A DNA stretch of 5,107 nucleotides from an uncultured Clostridia bacterium (lineage in GTDB: Bacteria > Bacillota_A > Clostridia > Christensenellales > Aristaeellaceae). Of this stretch, positions 1 through 5,107 are shown piece by piece. The stretch lies in contig CAMVBO010000162.1 in NCBI GenBank assembly GCA_947165745.1, positions 1 to 5,107 of the forward strand, in the 5' to 3' direction. Position 1 is the first letter of the stretch, and every line of letters starts with the position of its first letter. The position numbers and the translations under genes are program-made. Under the pieces are notes generated by a model that did not search any database, had not been told where the DNA came from, and saw nothing but the letters and a program-made list of their open reading frames with translations.

Positions 1-1
1 C

Positions 2-883
2 ACCGAGATGCTGACCGACGAGGGCTTCAGCGAGGGTGAGCGCACGCTGCTGCTGTGCTGCGAGGAGGGGGAGGAGGAGTACGACCCCGAGGTGCTCAAG
101 CAGAGCAACACCGTGCTGGTCAGCCTGGACGACGTGAAGCAGATCGCCGGCAAGCGCCTGCTGCGCATGAACCGGGAGCACCAGCCCGAGCGCGTCATCA
201 TCGAATACAACGCCACCTGGCTGATGGAGAGCCTGTACGCCGCCGAAAAGCCGGACAGCTGGGCGCTGGCCCAGATCATCGACCTGGTGGACGCCCAGAC
301 CTTCGAGCTGTACCTGAAGAACATGCGCAAGTACATGGCCGACGGTTTGAAGGAGGCCGACCTGGTCATCTTCAATCGCTGCGACGAGACCAGCCGCAAG
401 AGCCCCTGGCGCCGCGCGGTGAAGGGTCTGAACAGCGGCACCCGCATCTTCTTCGAAAACCTGGACGGCACCACCGACGACGGCGTGGCCGACGAGGACC
501 TGCCCTATGACGTGAAGGCCAACCCCATTGAGATCGGCGACGAGGACTTCGGCACCTTTTACCTGGACGCGCTGGAGCACCCGGACCGCTATGACGGCAA
601 GCACATCCACGCCCGGGGCCGCGCCTTCCGCATGGACGACATGCCCAAGAATTGCTATGTGTTTGGCCGCCACGTGATGACCTGCTGTGCCGAGGACATC
701 GGCGGCATCGGCTTCCTGTGCCAGTACAACGGCCAGCCGCCCAAGACCAACGACTGGATCTTCGTGGACGCCAAGGCCGAGAAGAGCTTTAGCCCCCTGC
801 ACAACGCCGAGGCCATCATTCTCATTGAGGAGAAGGTGACCCCCGCCAACCCGCCGAAGGAAGAACTGGTGTATTTTAACTGA
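2..883 (+). CDS. G3E (CobW-like) GTPase with DUF1980/YcgQ-like C-terminus, 5' partial
   Basis: Probable metal-homeostasis GTPase of the CobW/COG0523 group; the metal and client are unknown. The frame is open to the left edge, and the Met at 8 is probably internal, because the text after it (TDEGFSEGERTLLLCCEEGEEEYD) matches the part of these proteins just after the P-loop, which must lie upstream. Numbering from Met8: a Walker B-like strand VIIEYNATW (63-71), the guanine-specificity motif as NRCD (123-126), then a linker. Residues about 195-275 resemble the C-terminal domain of YcgQ-type proteins (DUF1980/TIGR03943): a YDGKHIHARGRAF strand followed by the signature FGRHVMTCCAED (219-230). The usual CxCC metal motif of CobW proteins is not visible; instead there are Cys pairs at 17-18 and 226-227. 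Family placement is by motif recognition: confident for the GTPase, moderate for the C-terminal domain. No start or RBS is visible. It ends with TGA, 158 nt before the next start. Confidence 0.8.
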   Translation, partial: TEMLTDEGFSEGERTLLLCCEEGEEEYDPEVLKQSNTVLVSLDDVKQIAGKRLLRMNREHQPERVIIEYNATWLMESLYAAEKPDSWALAQIIDLVDAQTFELYLKNMRKYMADGLKEADLVIFNRCDETSRKSPWRRAVKGLNSGTRIFFENLDGTTDDGVADEDLPYDVKANPIEIGDEDFGTFYLDALEHPDRYDGKHIHARGRAFRMDDMPKNCYVFGRHVMTCCAEDIGGIGFLCQYNGQPPKTNDWIFVDAKAEKSFSPLHNAEAIILIEEKVTPANPPKEELVYFN

Positions 884-890
884 TGGATCG

Positions 891-914
891 CCGCGGTCGG
901 CCGACTCACCGCGG
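891..914 (+). other. Hairpin after the GTPase gene, possible weak terminator
   Basis: CCGCGGT (891-897) pairs perfectly with ACCGCGG (908-914) around a 10-nt loop, starting 7 nt after the GTPase stop codon. No T-run follows, so it is not a canonical intrinsic terminator. It may protect the 3' end of the mRNA or act with the second inverted repeat downstream. The inner GTCGGCCGAC is itself palindromic, which gives an alternative fold. Confidence 0.35.
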
Positions 915-940
915 GCCAGGGCCTTTCGGCGATAAACCGA

Positions 941-970
941 TATTATTGTCGTCTGATTTCGACAAAAATA
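941..970. promoter_or_regulatory. Imperfect inverted repeat upstream of the SH3-gene promoter
   Basis: The arms at 941-951 and 960-970 pair at 10 of 11 positions around an 8-nt centre. The core is TTGTCG (946-951) against CGACAA (960-965). It ends 12 bp upstream of the -35 at 983. As DNA it could be an operator. As RNA it would form a stem followed by a T-rich stretch (971-979), so it could instead help end transcription from the GTPase gene. The sequence alone does not decide. Confidence 0.35.
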
Positions 971-982
971 TGATTTTTGGGC

Positions 983-1011
983 TTGCTTTTGACGAAGGAT
1001 TGTGTTAAAAT
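983..1011 (+). promoter_or_regulatory. Extended -10 promoter of the SH3-domain gene
   Basis: The -35 is TTGCTT (983-988), the spacer 17 bp, and the -10 TAAAAT (1006-1011), preceded by TG at 1003-1004 in the extended -10 position. The -35 is weak (3 of 6 matches), which fits reliance on the extended -10. Expected transcription start is near 1018, giving a leader of about 24 nt. The AT-rich patch stands out from the GC-rich surroundings. Confidence 0.7.
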
Positions 1012-1041
1012 GCACTATGCATGGTGAGGGAGGTCCTGTTT

Positions 1042-1536
1042 ATGAAGCGCAGAGTTTTGATGATGGTTTTATCCGCCCTCTTGGTCGTCTCCATGCTGTT
1101 GGCGCCGGCGAGCGCCCTGGCAGCCTCCAAGAAAACGGTTCCGATCATGAAAGTGACGGTGGACGGCGCGCGCGTGCGCAAGGGTCCGTCTTCGTCCTAT
1201 GATGTGATCGTCAGCGTGAAGAACGGCGCAAAGCTGTTCTATCTGGGCGCCGGAAAGAACTCCTTTTGCAAGGTGCGCACCGACCACGGCGTGGTGGGCT
1301 ACATGTACAAGGGCTTCCTGAAGTCCTATGGCGCCTGCTATCAGAACCAGGTCTATTGTGCCAGCAAGCGGGTCAAGGTCTACAAGAAGGCCTCCACCAA
1401 GTCTTCGGGCAAGACCACGCTGTCCAAGGGCCAGCACGTGATCGTCTACCAGGTCAAGGGCAGCTGGGCCTACATCAAGACCCTGGGCGGCACCGGCGGC
1501 TATGTGAAAAAGAGCGCGCTGAAAAAGGCAAAATAA
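1042..1536 (+). CDS. Secreted protein with two SH3b-like repeats
   Basis: A 164-aa exported protein. A typical Sec signal peptide runs over residues 1-27 (MKRR, hydrophobic core LMMVLSALLVVSMLL, cleavage after ASALA). Two bacterial SH3 (SH3b) repeats follow. The first, about 36-94, has the diagnostic VDGARVRKGPSSSYDVIVSVKNG and ends in GYMYKGFLK. The second, about 104-160, has KRVKVYKKAST, then KGSWAYIKTLGGTGGYVKKSAL. Such domains bind cell-wall components or other surface ligands; no catalytic domain is present, so the likely role is binding or structural at the cell wall. Cysteines at 76, 99 and 106 are unassigned. The mature chain is strongly basic, with a Lys-rich end, which would suit binding to anionic wall polymers (inference). 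Start choice: an in-frame ATG at 1021 lies before the RBS AGGGAGG (1027-1033) and would leave almost no leader; the ATG at 1042 is 8 nt after it and opens the signal peptide. Single-gene unit with its own promoter and terminator. Confidence 0.85.
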   Translation: MKRRVLMMVLSALLVVSMLLAPASALAASKKTVPIMKVTVDGARVRKGPSSSYDVIVSVKNGAKLFYLGAGKNSFCKVRTDHGVVGYMYKGFLKSYGACYQNQVYCASKRVKVYKKASTKSSGKTTLSKGQHVIVYQVKGSWAYIKTLGGTGGYVKKSALKKAK

Positions 1537-1547
1537 GCAGTAAAATC

Positions 1548-1576
1548 AAAAGAACCGCGAAAGCGGTTCTTTTTTT
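1548..1576 (+). terminator. Intrinsic terminator of the SH3-domain gene
   Basis: A perfect 8-bp stem AGAACCGC (1551-1558) / GCGGTTCT (1563-1570) is closed by a stable GAAA tetraloop. A-U pairs extend it to 11 bp (1548-1573), and a run of seven T residues (1570-1576) follows. It starts 11 nt after the TAA stop. Canonical Rho-independent terminator; the A-run on the 5' side might allow weak activity in the other direction. Confidence 0.93.
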
Positions 1577-1711
1577 GTGCCTGCGCGCGACGGCGGGCCG
1601 CTTGTTTCGGCTCGGAAAAGGCGCATCAAGGGCGCGGCGCGCCGCTCCCAATTCCGACAGAGATGTCACAAGCTGTCGTTTTTTTGTTCCGCAATTCTCG
1701 AATTGCCCGCC
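1577..1711. other. GC-rich intergenic spacer, nothing coding seen
   Basis: An open frame runs through this stretch into the next gene but has no RBS, includes the promoter, and encodes an unlikely basic leader, so I do not call it coding. The only structure apart from the palindrome at 1691-1706 is a 12-bp GC palindrome, GCGGCGCGCCGC (1634-1645), and a T-run at 1679-1685. Confidence 0.5.
1691..1706. promoter_or_regulatory. Palindrome just upstream of the -35, candidate operator
   Basis: GCAATTC (1691-1697) and GAATTGC (1700-1706) are perfect inverted arms with a 2-bp centre. The site ends 5 bp before the -35 of the Ig-like protein gene, a usual place for a dimeric activator or repressor. I do not recognise the motif. 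It is AT-rich inside a GC-rich spacer, which makes chance somewhat less likely. Confidence 0.4.
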
Positions 1712-1740
1712 TTGTTTTGGGCCGGGGCAGGGCTTATAAT
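1712..1740 (+). promoter_or_regulatory. Sigma-A-type promoter of the Ig-like protein gene
   Basis: The -35 is TTGTTT (1712-1717), the spacer 17 bp, and the -10 a perfect TATAAT (1735-1740). The expected start is near 1747, giving a leader of about 37 nt before the ATG at 1784. Confidence 0.8.
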
Positions 1741-1783
1741 GACACCAGAAACTGGTAATAGGCCATCACTGGAGGAATGTGAC

Positions 1784-2989
1784 ATGAAGAATCGCTGGAT
1801 TGCGACCCTGGTGCTGCTGGCGCTGGCGCTGGCCGCGCTGCTGCCCGCTGCGGCGATTGCGGAGCCCATCGTCCTGAGCATGACCATGGGCATAGATGAA
1901 ACCTATCAGATCAAGACCTCGGCCATCACGGGCGCGGAGGGCAAACAGCTGATGTTCGCCACCTCCAATAAGAAGGTGGTCTCGGTGTCCGCCGACGGCC
2001 TGATTACCGCCCACAGGACGGGCACCGCGAAGATCGCCGTGGGCTATGACGACACGGCGCTGGCCGTGTGCACGGTGAAGGTGCTGGGCAAGCCGAACAG
2101 CCTGTCCATGTCCCGGAAGAACCTGGTGCTGAACGTGGGCGAAACCGGCCAGCTGACGGCCAGGCTGCCGAAGAAGACCGGCTCGATCATCACCTATGAA
2201 AGCAGCGACCCCGCCGTGGCCACCGTGTCCGCCGACGGCAATGTGACCGCCGTGGCGGCGGGCCACGCCGTGGTCACCGCGAAGACCTACAACGACAAGA
2301 CCGCCGGCTGCGCGGTGATGGTGCTGGCCGGCAAGGCGCCCGCCACGCTGGACGCCGGCATCGAGGCCCTGCCGCTTCAGGTGAAGGAGTCCTTCAAGCT
2401 GGCCCCCGTCGTGGAAGACGGCGCGGAGGCCGTGTTCGCCTATTCCTCCTCCAACAAGCGCATCGCCACCGTGAACGCCGACGGCGTGATCACCGCCAAA
2501 AAGCGCGGCAAGGCAAAGATCACCGTCATGGCTCACAACGGCCTGACTGCCACCGTGAATGTGACGGTGAGCGCGAAGCGGACGAATCTCTACAGCGCGC
2601 TGACCGACAAGCCCAAGACCTTCCTCAAGACGGTCAAGAAGCTGAAGATGCGCAGGGGCTCTGCCGACAACAGCGCGGAAAGCGTGATGTACTACAACAG
2701 CCAGGCGGCGCTGATTATGACGGCAAATTCCTGCCAGGTCACGCTGATTCCCGCCAACAAGCCGAAGTACAGCATCCTGGGCCTGGACGGCAGCATGTCC
2801 GTGGAGCTGGCCACCATGAAGCTTTTGAACAACGGTTGGATGCTGGTTGGCACCAAGAACGTGGACGGCGTGGACGTGCGCGCCTATGCCAGGGAGGGAG
2901 ACCTCACCCATCTCATCGCCATTTCCGCCGAGGGCAGCGCGCTTCGCAGCATCGACGCCTTCTGGCTCTGGAACAGCGACGCCGAATAG
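1784..2989 (+). CDS. Secreted protein with three Ig-like (BIG2) domains and an unknown C-terminus
   Basis: A 401-aa exported protein. The signal peptide covers residues 1-26 (MKNRW, then a Leu/Ala-rich core, cleavage after AAAIA). Three Ig-like group 2 repeats follow at about 28-100, 105-181 and 187-263. Each has the family core: a Ser-Asn/Ser-Asp turn, a VATV/VVSV strand, S/N-ADG-xxTA, then a G-rich turn and a strand (SNKKVVSVSADGLITA, SSDPAVATVSADGNVTA, SSNKRIATVNADGVITA). BIG2 domains are beta-sandwiches common in surface proteins and adhesins. Residues 264-401 look folded, with a Lys-rich start (TFLKTVKKLKMRR) and later Trp-containing strands (NNGWMLVGTKNVDG; end DAFWLWNSD), but match no family I recognise. 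No LPxTG motif, S-layer domain or C-terminal membrane anchor is seen, so it is probably secreted or held non-covalently. Start: ATG 7 nt after GGAGGA (1771-1776); the longer in-frame start at 1577 lies upstream of the promoter. Single-gene unit. Confidence 0.85.
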   Translation: MKNRWIATLVLLALALAALLPAAAIAEPIVLSMTMGIDETYQIKTSAITGAEGKQLMFATSNKKVVSVSADGLITAHRTGTAKIAVGYDDTALAVCTVKVLGKPNSLSMSRKNLVLNVGETGQLTARLPKKTGSIITYESSDPAVATVSADGNVTAVAAGHAVVTAKTYNDKTAGCAVMVLAGKAPATLDAGIEALPLQVKESFKLAPVVEDGAEAVFAYSSSNKRIATVNADGVITAKKRGKAKITVMAHNGLTATVNVTVSAKRTNLYSALTDKPKTFLKTVKKLKMRRGSADNSAESVMYYNSQAALIMTANSCQVTLIPANKPKYSILGLDGSMSVELATMKLLNNGWMLVGTKNVDGVDVRAYAREGDLTHLIAISAEGSALRSIDAFWLWNSDAE

Positions 2990-3001
2990 GGGAGCGGAGC
3001 C

Positions 3002-3039
3002 AAGCAGGGCGGCGGGGCATTGTCCCCGCCGCCCTGCTT
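3002..3039 (+). terminator. Very strong hairpin without U-tract after the Ig-like protein gene
   Basis: A perfect 16-bp stem (3002-3017 with 3024-3039) around the 6-nt loop CATTGT starts 12 nt after the stop. It is almost all G-C. The following bases (CGCCTTCCCGGG) contain no T-run, so this is a non-canonical terminator or an mRNA 3'-end barrier. Its place between the gene and the secD promoter supports a role in ending transcription. Confidence 0.6.
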
Positions 3040-3105
3040 CGCCTTCCCGGGCGTGTCGCGGCCTTTGCGGGAAATTCAAACAACCATAAAACAACACAAA
3101 TTAGG

Positions 3106-3134
3106 TTGACGTTTTCATATTTATTGAGTATAAT
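3106..3134 (+). promoter_or_regulatory. Near-consensus promoter of secD-secF
   Basis: The -35 is TTGACG (3106-3111, 5 of 6), the spacer 17 bp, and the -10 a perfect TATAAT (3129-3134). It is the strongest promoter in the window by consensus match and lies in an AT-rich stretch (about 3075-3160). The expected start is near 3141, giving a leader of about 59 nt. Confidence 0.88.
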
Positions 3135-3160
3135 GGTAAGCTGTATGATATATGCTGACA

Positions 3161-3178
3161 TGGCTGTGTCCACAGCCA
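3161..3178 (+). promoter_or_regulatory. Inverted repeat in the secD leader
   Basis: TGGCTGTG (3161-3168) and CACAGCCA (3171-3178) are perfect arms with a 2-nt centre. As RNA it would fold as a 7-bp stem with a GUCC loop, ending 5 nt before the secD Shine-Dalgarno sequence (3184-3191). As DNA it lies about 20 bp downstream of the expected transcription start, a common repressor position. Either reading would make it a control point for secDF. Confidence 0.5.
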
Positions 3179-3199
3179 ATAGCAGGGAGGACAGACCGA

Positions 3200-4456
3200 A
3201 TGAAGAAGAGTCTCATCAAACTGGTGATCGTCGCGGTGCTCATCGTCGTCGCGGCGGTGCTGGCGCTGAACGGCTTGCATTTCGCAAACAGCCCGCGCTA
3301 TCTGAAGCCCGTGGCTGAAGCCATCAGCCTTGGCTTGGATCTGCGCGGCGGCGTCTCCACGGAGTACATCGCCACCGATACCACCATGGAAAACTATGAA
3401 AGCCTGCTGGAGGGCACGGTTTCCGCGCTGCGCACCCGCCTGACCAACGCCGGCTTCACCGAGGCAAACGTCGCCATTCAGGGCACCGACCGCATCCTGG
3501 TCGAGATCCCGGACGTGGATGACCCCGAAGAGGTCACCCGCATCATCGGCACCCCGGCGCACCTGGAGTTCCGCGACCCCAACGGCAACGTGGTGGTCGA
3601 GGGCAAGGACATCCAGCGGGCCCAGGTCCAGTGGACCGACGAGACCCAGACCCGGGCGGGCGTGTTCTTCAGCCTGAACGCCGAGGGCGCCAAGGCCTTT
3701 GAAAACGCCACCCGCGAATTCATCGGCCAGTCCATCTCCATCTATCTGGACGACGAGCTGATCTCCGCCCCCACGGTGGATACCGTGATCGCCGGCGGCA
3801 GAGGCATCATCACCGGCTCCAAAAAAGAGAGCACCGAGGACTCCATCACCTGGGCCCAGAACCTGGCCATGCTGATCCAGTCCGGCGCGCTGCCGATGGA
3901 CATCGCCGAGGTTGAGACCCGCGCCATTTCCGCCACCCTGGGCATCGAGGCCATCGACGGCGCCGTGATCGCCGGCATCGTGGGCCTGATCCTGGTGCTG
4001 GTGTTCATGCTGGTGATGTACCGGCTGCCCGGCGTGGCCGCCGACATGGCCCTGCTGATTTACGTGCTGATCGTGTTCTACGCCCTGGCCATCACCGGCG
4101 CGCAGCTGACGCTGCAGGGCATTGCCGGTATCCTGCTCGGTATCGGCATGGCCGTGGACGCCAACGTGGTCATCTTCGAGCGCTTCCGCGAAGAGCTGAA
4201 GGAAGGCCGCACGCCGCTGAACGCCGTGAAGTTCGGCTTCCGCAACGCCGGCCGCGCCGTGCTGGACTCCAACGTGACCACCCTGATCGCCGCCGTGGTG
4301 CTGATGATCTTCGGCACCGGCACCATCAAGGGCTTCGCCACCACGCTGATGATCTCCATCATCGCGTCCTACTTCACCGCCGTGCTGATCACCCGCGGCC
4401 TGCTGATCCTGATCTGCAAGCTGGGCGTGAACAACCGGAAGCTCTATACGCGCTAA
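3200..4456 (+). CDS. secD: Protein translocase subunit SecD
   Basis: SecD, with SecF, uses the proton gradient to help pull exported proteins through SecYEG on the outer face of the membrane. 418 aa. The N-terminal membrane segment is about 5-25. The conserved LGLDLRGGV (44-52) opens the first extracellular domain, with LEIP-like strand VEIPDV (101-106), GTPAHLEF (117-124) and the SIYLDDELISAPTV (180-193) and GALPMDI (229-235) blocks typical of SecD. Five further membrane segments follow at about 254-274, 277-299, 304-319, 358-376 and 379-405. GIGMAVDANVVIFERFREE (314-332) is the family signature; Asp320 matches the membrane aspartate known to be needed for proton-driven function. Length is shorter than E. 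coli SecD (615 aa), with a reduced head domain as is usual in Firmicutes. The ATG at 3200 is 8 nt after AGGGAGGA (3184-3191); the upstream in-frame ATG at 3152 has no RBS and would place the leader hairpin inside the gene. secF follows after 15 nt. Confidence 0.97.
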   Translation: MKKSLIKLVIVAVLIVVAAVLALNGLHFANSPRYLKPVAEAISLGLDLRGGVSTEYIATDTTMENYESLLEGTVSALRTRLTNAGFTEANVAIQGTDRILVEIPDVDDPEEVTRIIGTPAHLEFRDPNGNVVVEGKDIQRAQVQWTDETQTRAGVFFSLNAEGAKAFENATREFIGQSISIYLDDELISAPTVDTVIAGGRGIITGSKKESTEDSITWAQNLAMLIQSGALPMDIAEVETRAISATLGIEAIDGAVIAGIVGLILVLVFMLVMYRLPGVAADMALLIYVLIVFYALAITGAQLTLQGIAGILLGIGMAVDANVVIFERFREELKEGRTPLNAVKFGFRNAGRAVLDSNVTTLIAAVVLMIFGTGTIKGFATTLMISIIASYFTAVLITRGLLILICKLGVNNRKLYTR

Positions 4457-4471
4457 GAGGAGGGAACGAGC

Positions 4472-5107
4472 ATGAAAAAGACGTTTACCGGAAATACGCG
4501 CCTGTTCCTCTGCATCTCCGGCGCAATCATCGTCGTGGCGCTGATCCTGCAGATCGCGGGCGTCGGCCTGAACCTGGGCATTGACTTCACCGGCGGCTCC
4601 ATTCTGAACTACTCCGTCGGCGAGGATTACGACGTGAACGACGTGGAGGCCATTCTGAACGCCTCCGGCTATACCGACAACCAGATCACCAAGGCCGCCC
4701 CGTCCGCCGCCTCCAAGGCGCTGCAGGCCAGGCTGGCCGCCGAGGCCGAGGCCGCCGCAGAGGCGCCCGCCGAGGATGCGGAAGCCGCCGAAGTCGCGGA
4801 AGAAGCCGCCGAGGCCGCCGAACAGGTCGAAGAGACCGTCGAGGAAGCCGCCGAGACCGTCGAAGAAGCGGTTGAGGCGCCCAAGGCCAGCCTGCTGAAC
4901 GTCGACAAGTCCGGCATCAAGGCCGACGGCTTGACTGACCTGCAGATTCGCCTGAAGCTGGCGGATGCCACTGCGGGCATGGAAGACACGGTGAAGAACG
5001 CCGTGACCAGCGTGGTCTCCGGCGCCAACGAGACCAGCTATCGCACCGCCACCAACCTGGAGATCAGCAACCTGGGCTATGAGCTGACCTACGCGGGCGG
5101 CAACATC
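4472..5107 (+). CDS. secF: Protein translocase subunit SecF, 3' partial, with Ala/Glu-rich insert
   Basis: Partner of SecD in the SecDF complex. 212 residues are visible, open to the right edge; the remaining membrane segments are beyond it. The N-terminal membrane segment is about 10-32. The SecF signature LGIDFTGGS (35-43) follows, then the first extracellular domain: YDVNDVEAILNASGYTDNQITKA (53-75), resuming at DLQIRLKLADA (156-166) and a helix about 167-185. Between these, roughly residues 78-140, lies a low-complexity Ala/Glu-rich stretch with heptad-like units (EAAEVAE, EAAEAAE, QVEETVE, EAAETVE, EAVEAPK at 104-138), very acidic and predicted helical. SecF proteins normally pass from the first helix to the next strand with only a short linker. 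The ATG is 8 nt after AGGAGG (4458-4463), 15 nt after the secD stop, so the two are co-transcribed and probably coupled in translation. The ends of the insert are estimates. Confidence 0.94.
   Translation, partial: MKKTFTGNTRLFLCISGAIIVVALILQIAGVGLNLGIDFTGGSILNYSVGEDYDVNDVEAILNASGYTDNQITKAAPSAASKALQARLAAEAEAAAEAPAEDAEAAEVAEEAAEAAEQVEETVEEAAETVEEAVEAPKASLLNVDKSGIKADGLTDLQIRLKLADATAGMEDTVKNAVTSVVSGANETSYRTATNLEISNLGYELTYAGGNI
4781..4885 (+). repeat. Degenerate 21-bp tandem repeat inside secF
   Basis: Five successive 21-bp units start at 4781, 4802, 4823, 4844 and 4865, in frame, each coding one heptad. The 11-mer GAAGCCGCCGA occurs exactly at 4781, 4802 and 4844. GAGACCGTCGA occurs at 4832 and 4853, and those two 21-mers agree at 17 of 21 positions. 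Looser Ala/Glu codon runs extend upstream to about 4733. The period and sharing of exact words suggest growth by in-frame duplication followed by drift. Confidence 0.75.

Noticed and set aside
989..994. TTGACG as the -35 of the SH3 gene promoter.
   Set aside because: Only 11 bp separate it from the TAAAAT -10; TTGCTT at 983 gives the proper 17-bp spacer.
1021..1041. Longer SH3 protein starting at ATG 1021.
   Set aside because: The RBS lies downstream of this codon, and the start would fall within a few bases of the expected transcription start.
1634..1645. GC palindrome GCGGCGCGCCGC as a regulatory site.
   Set aside because: Short self-complementary GC runs are expected by chance in such GC-rich DNA, and it is not placed near the promoter elements.
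1577..1783. N-terminal extension of the Ig-like protein to an ATG at 1577.
   Set aside because: It starts upstream of the promoter and just after a terminator, lacks an RBS, and would bury the signal peptide.
1042..2989. The SH3 protein and the Ig-like protein as a two-gene system.
   Set aside because: A strong terminator and separate promoters divide them; adjacency of two secreted proteins alone is not evidence of joint function.
1766..3097. A 443-codon open frame on the minus strand opposite the Ig-like protein gene.
   Set aside because: It mirrors the GC-rich codon pattern of the + strand gene, its protein is His/Gly/Arg-rich without domains, and the + strand gene has a signal peptide, promoter, RBS and recognisable repeats.
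3152..3199. Longer SecD starting at ATG 3152.
   Set aside because: No RBS precedes it; the ATG at 3200 has a strong RBS and begins the typical MKK plus membrane segment.
4669..5028. A Ser/Ala-rich open frame on the minus strand within secF.
   Set aside because: It is the antisense of the Ala/Glu codon repeat; no RBS or promoter, while the + strand carries SecF signatures.

Overview
The window looks like chromosomal DNA from a GC-rich member of the Firmicutes, most likely class Clostridia. Reasons: strong Shine-Dalgarno sequences of the AGGGAGG/GGAGG type sit 7-8 nt before four starts; sigma-A-like promoters lie in AT-rich patches between GC-rich genes; SecD and SecF are separate proteins; the exported proteins carry SH3b and Ig-like group 2 domains; and the first gene is a CobW-like GTPase of a form I associate with clostridia. 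The genus cannot be told from the sequence. All five genes lie on the + strand.

Layout. (1) 2-883: 3' part of a G3E (CobW-like) P-loop GTPase whose C-terminus resembles the DUF1980/YcgQ (TIGR03943) domain; the P-loop lies off the left edge. (2) 884-1041: intergenic region with a weak hairpin, an imperfect inverted repeat and an extended -10 promoter. (3) 1042-1536: a secreted 164-aa protein with two SH3b-like repeats, ended by a textbook intrinsic terminator. (4) 1577-1783: intergenic region with a good promoter and a palindrome just upstream of its -35. (5) 1784-2989: a secreted 401-aa protein with three Ig-like (BIG2) repeats and a C-terminal region I do not recognise, followed by a 16-bp perfect hairpin without a U-tract. 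(6) 3106-5107: a near-consensus promoter, a leader with a 16-base inverted repeat, then secD and the start of secF, 15 nt apart and running off the right edge.

The two middle genes are single-gene units, each with its own promoter, and encode Sec-exported envelope or extracellular proteins. secD-secF encode the proton-driven accessory part of the Sec translocase that would help export such proteins; this link is general and is not evidence of a dedicated system. The GTPase is probably concerned with metal homeostasis and is not obviously connected to the rest.

The most unusual point is in SecF. Its first extracellular domain is interrupted by a low-complexity Ala/Glu-rich stretch of about 60-70 residues, built in part from a 21-bp (seven-codon) repeat. 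The fusion-like architecture of the GTPase and the palindrome in the secD leader are the next most interesting. I see no mobile element, CRISPR array, tRNA or rRNA, and no convincing new multi-gene system.
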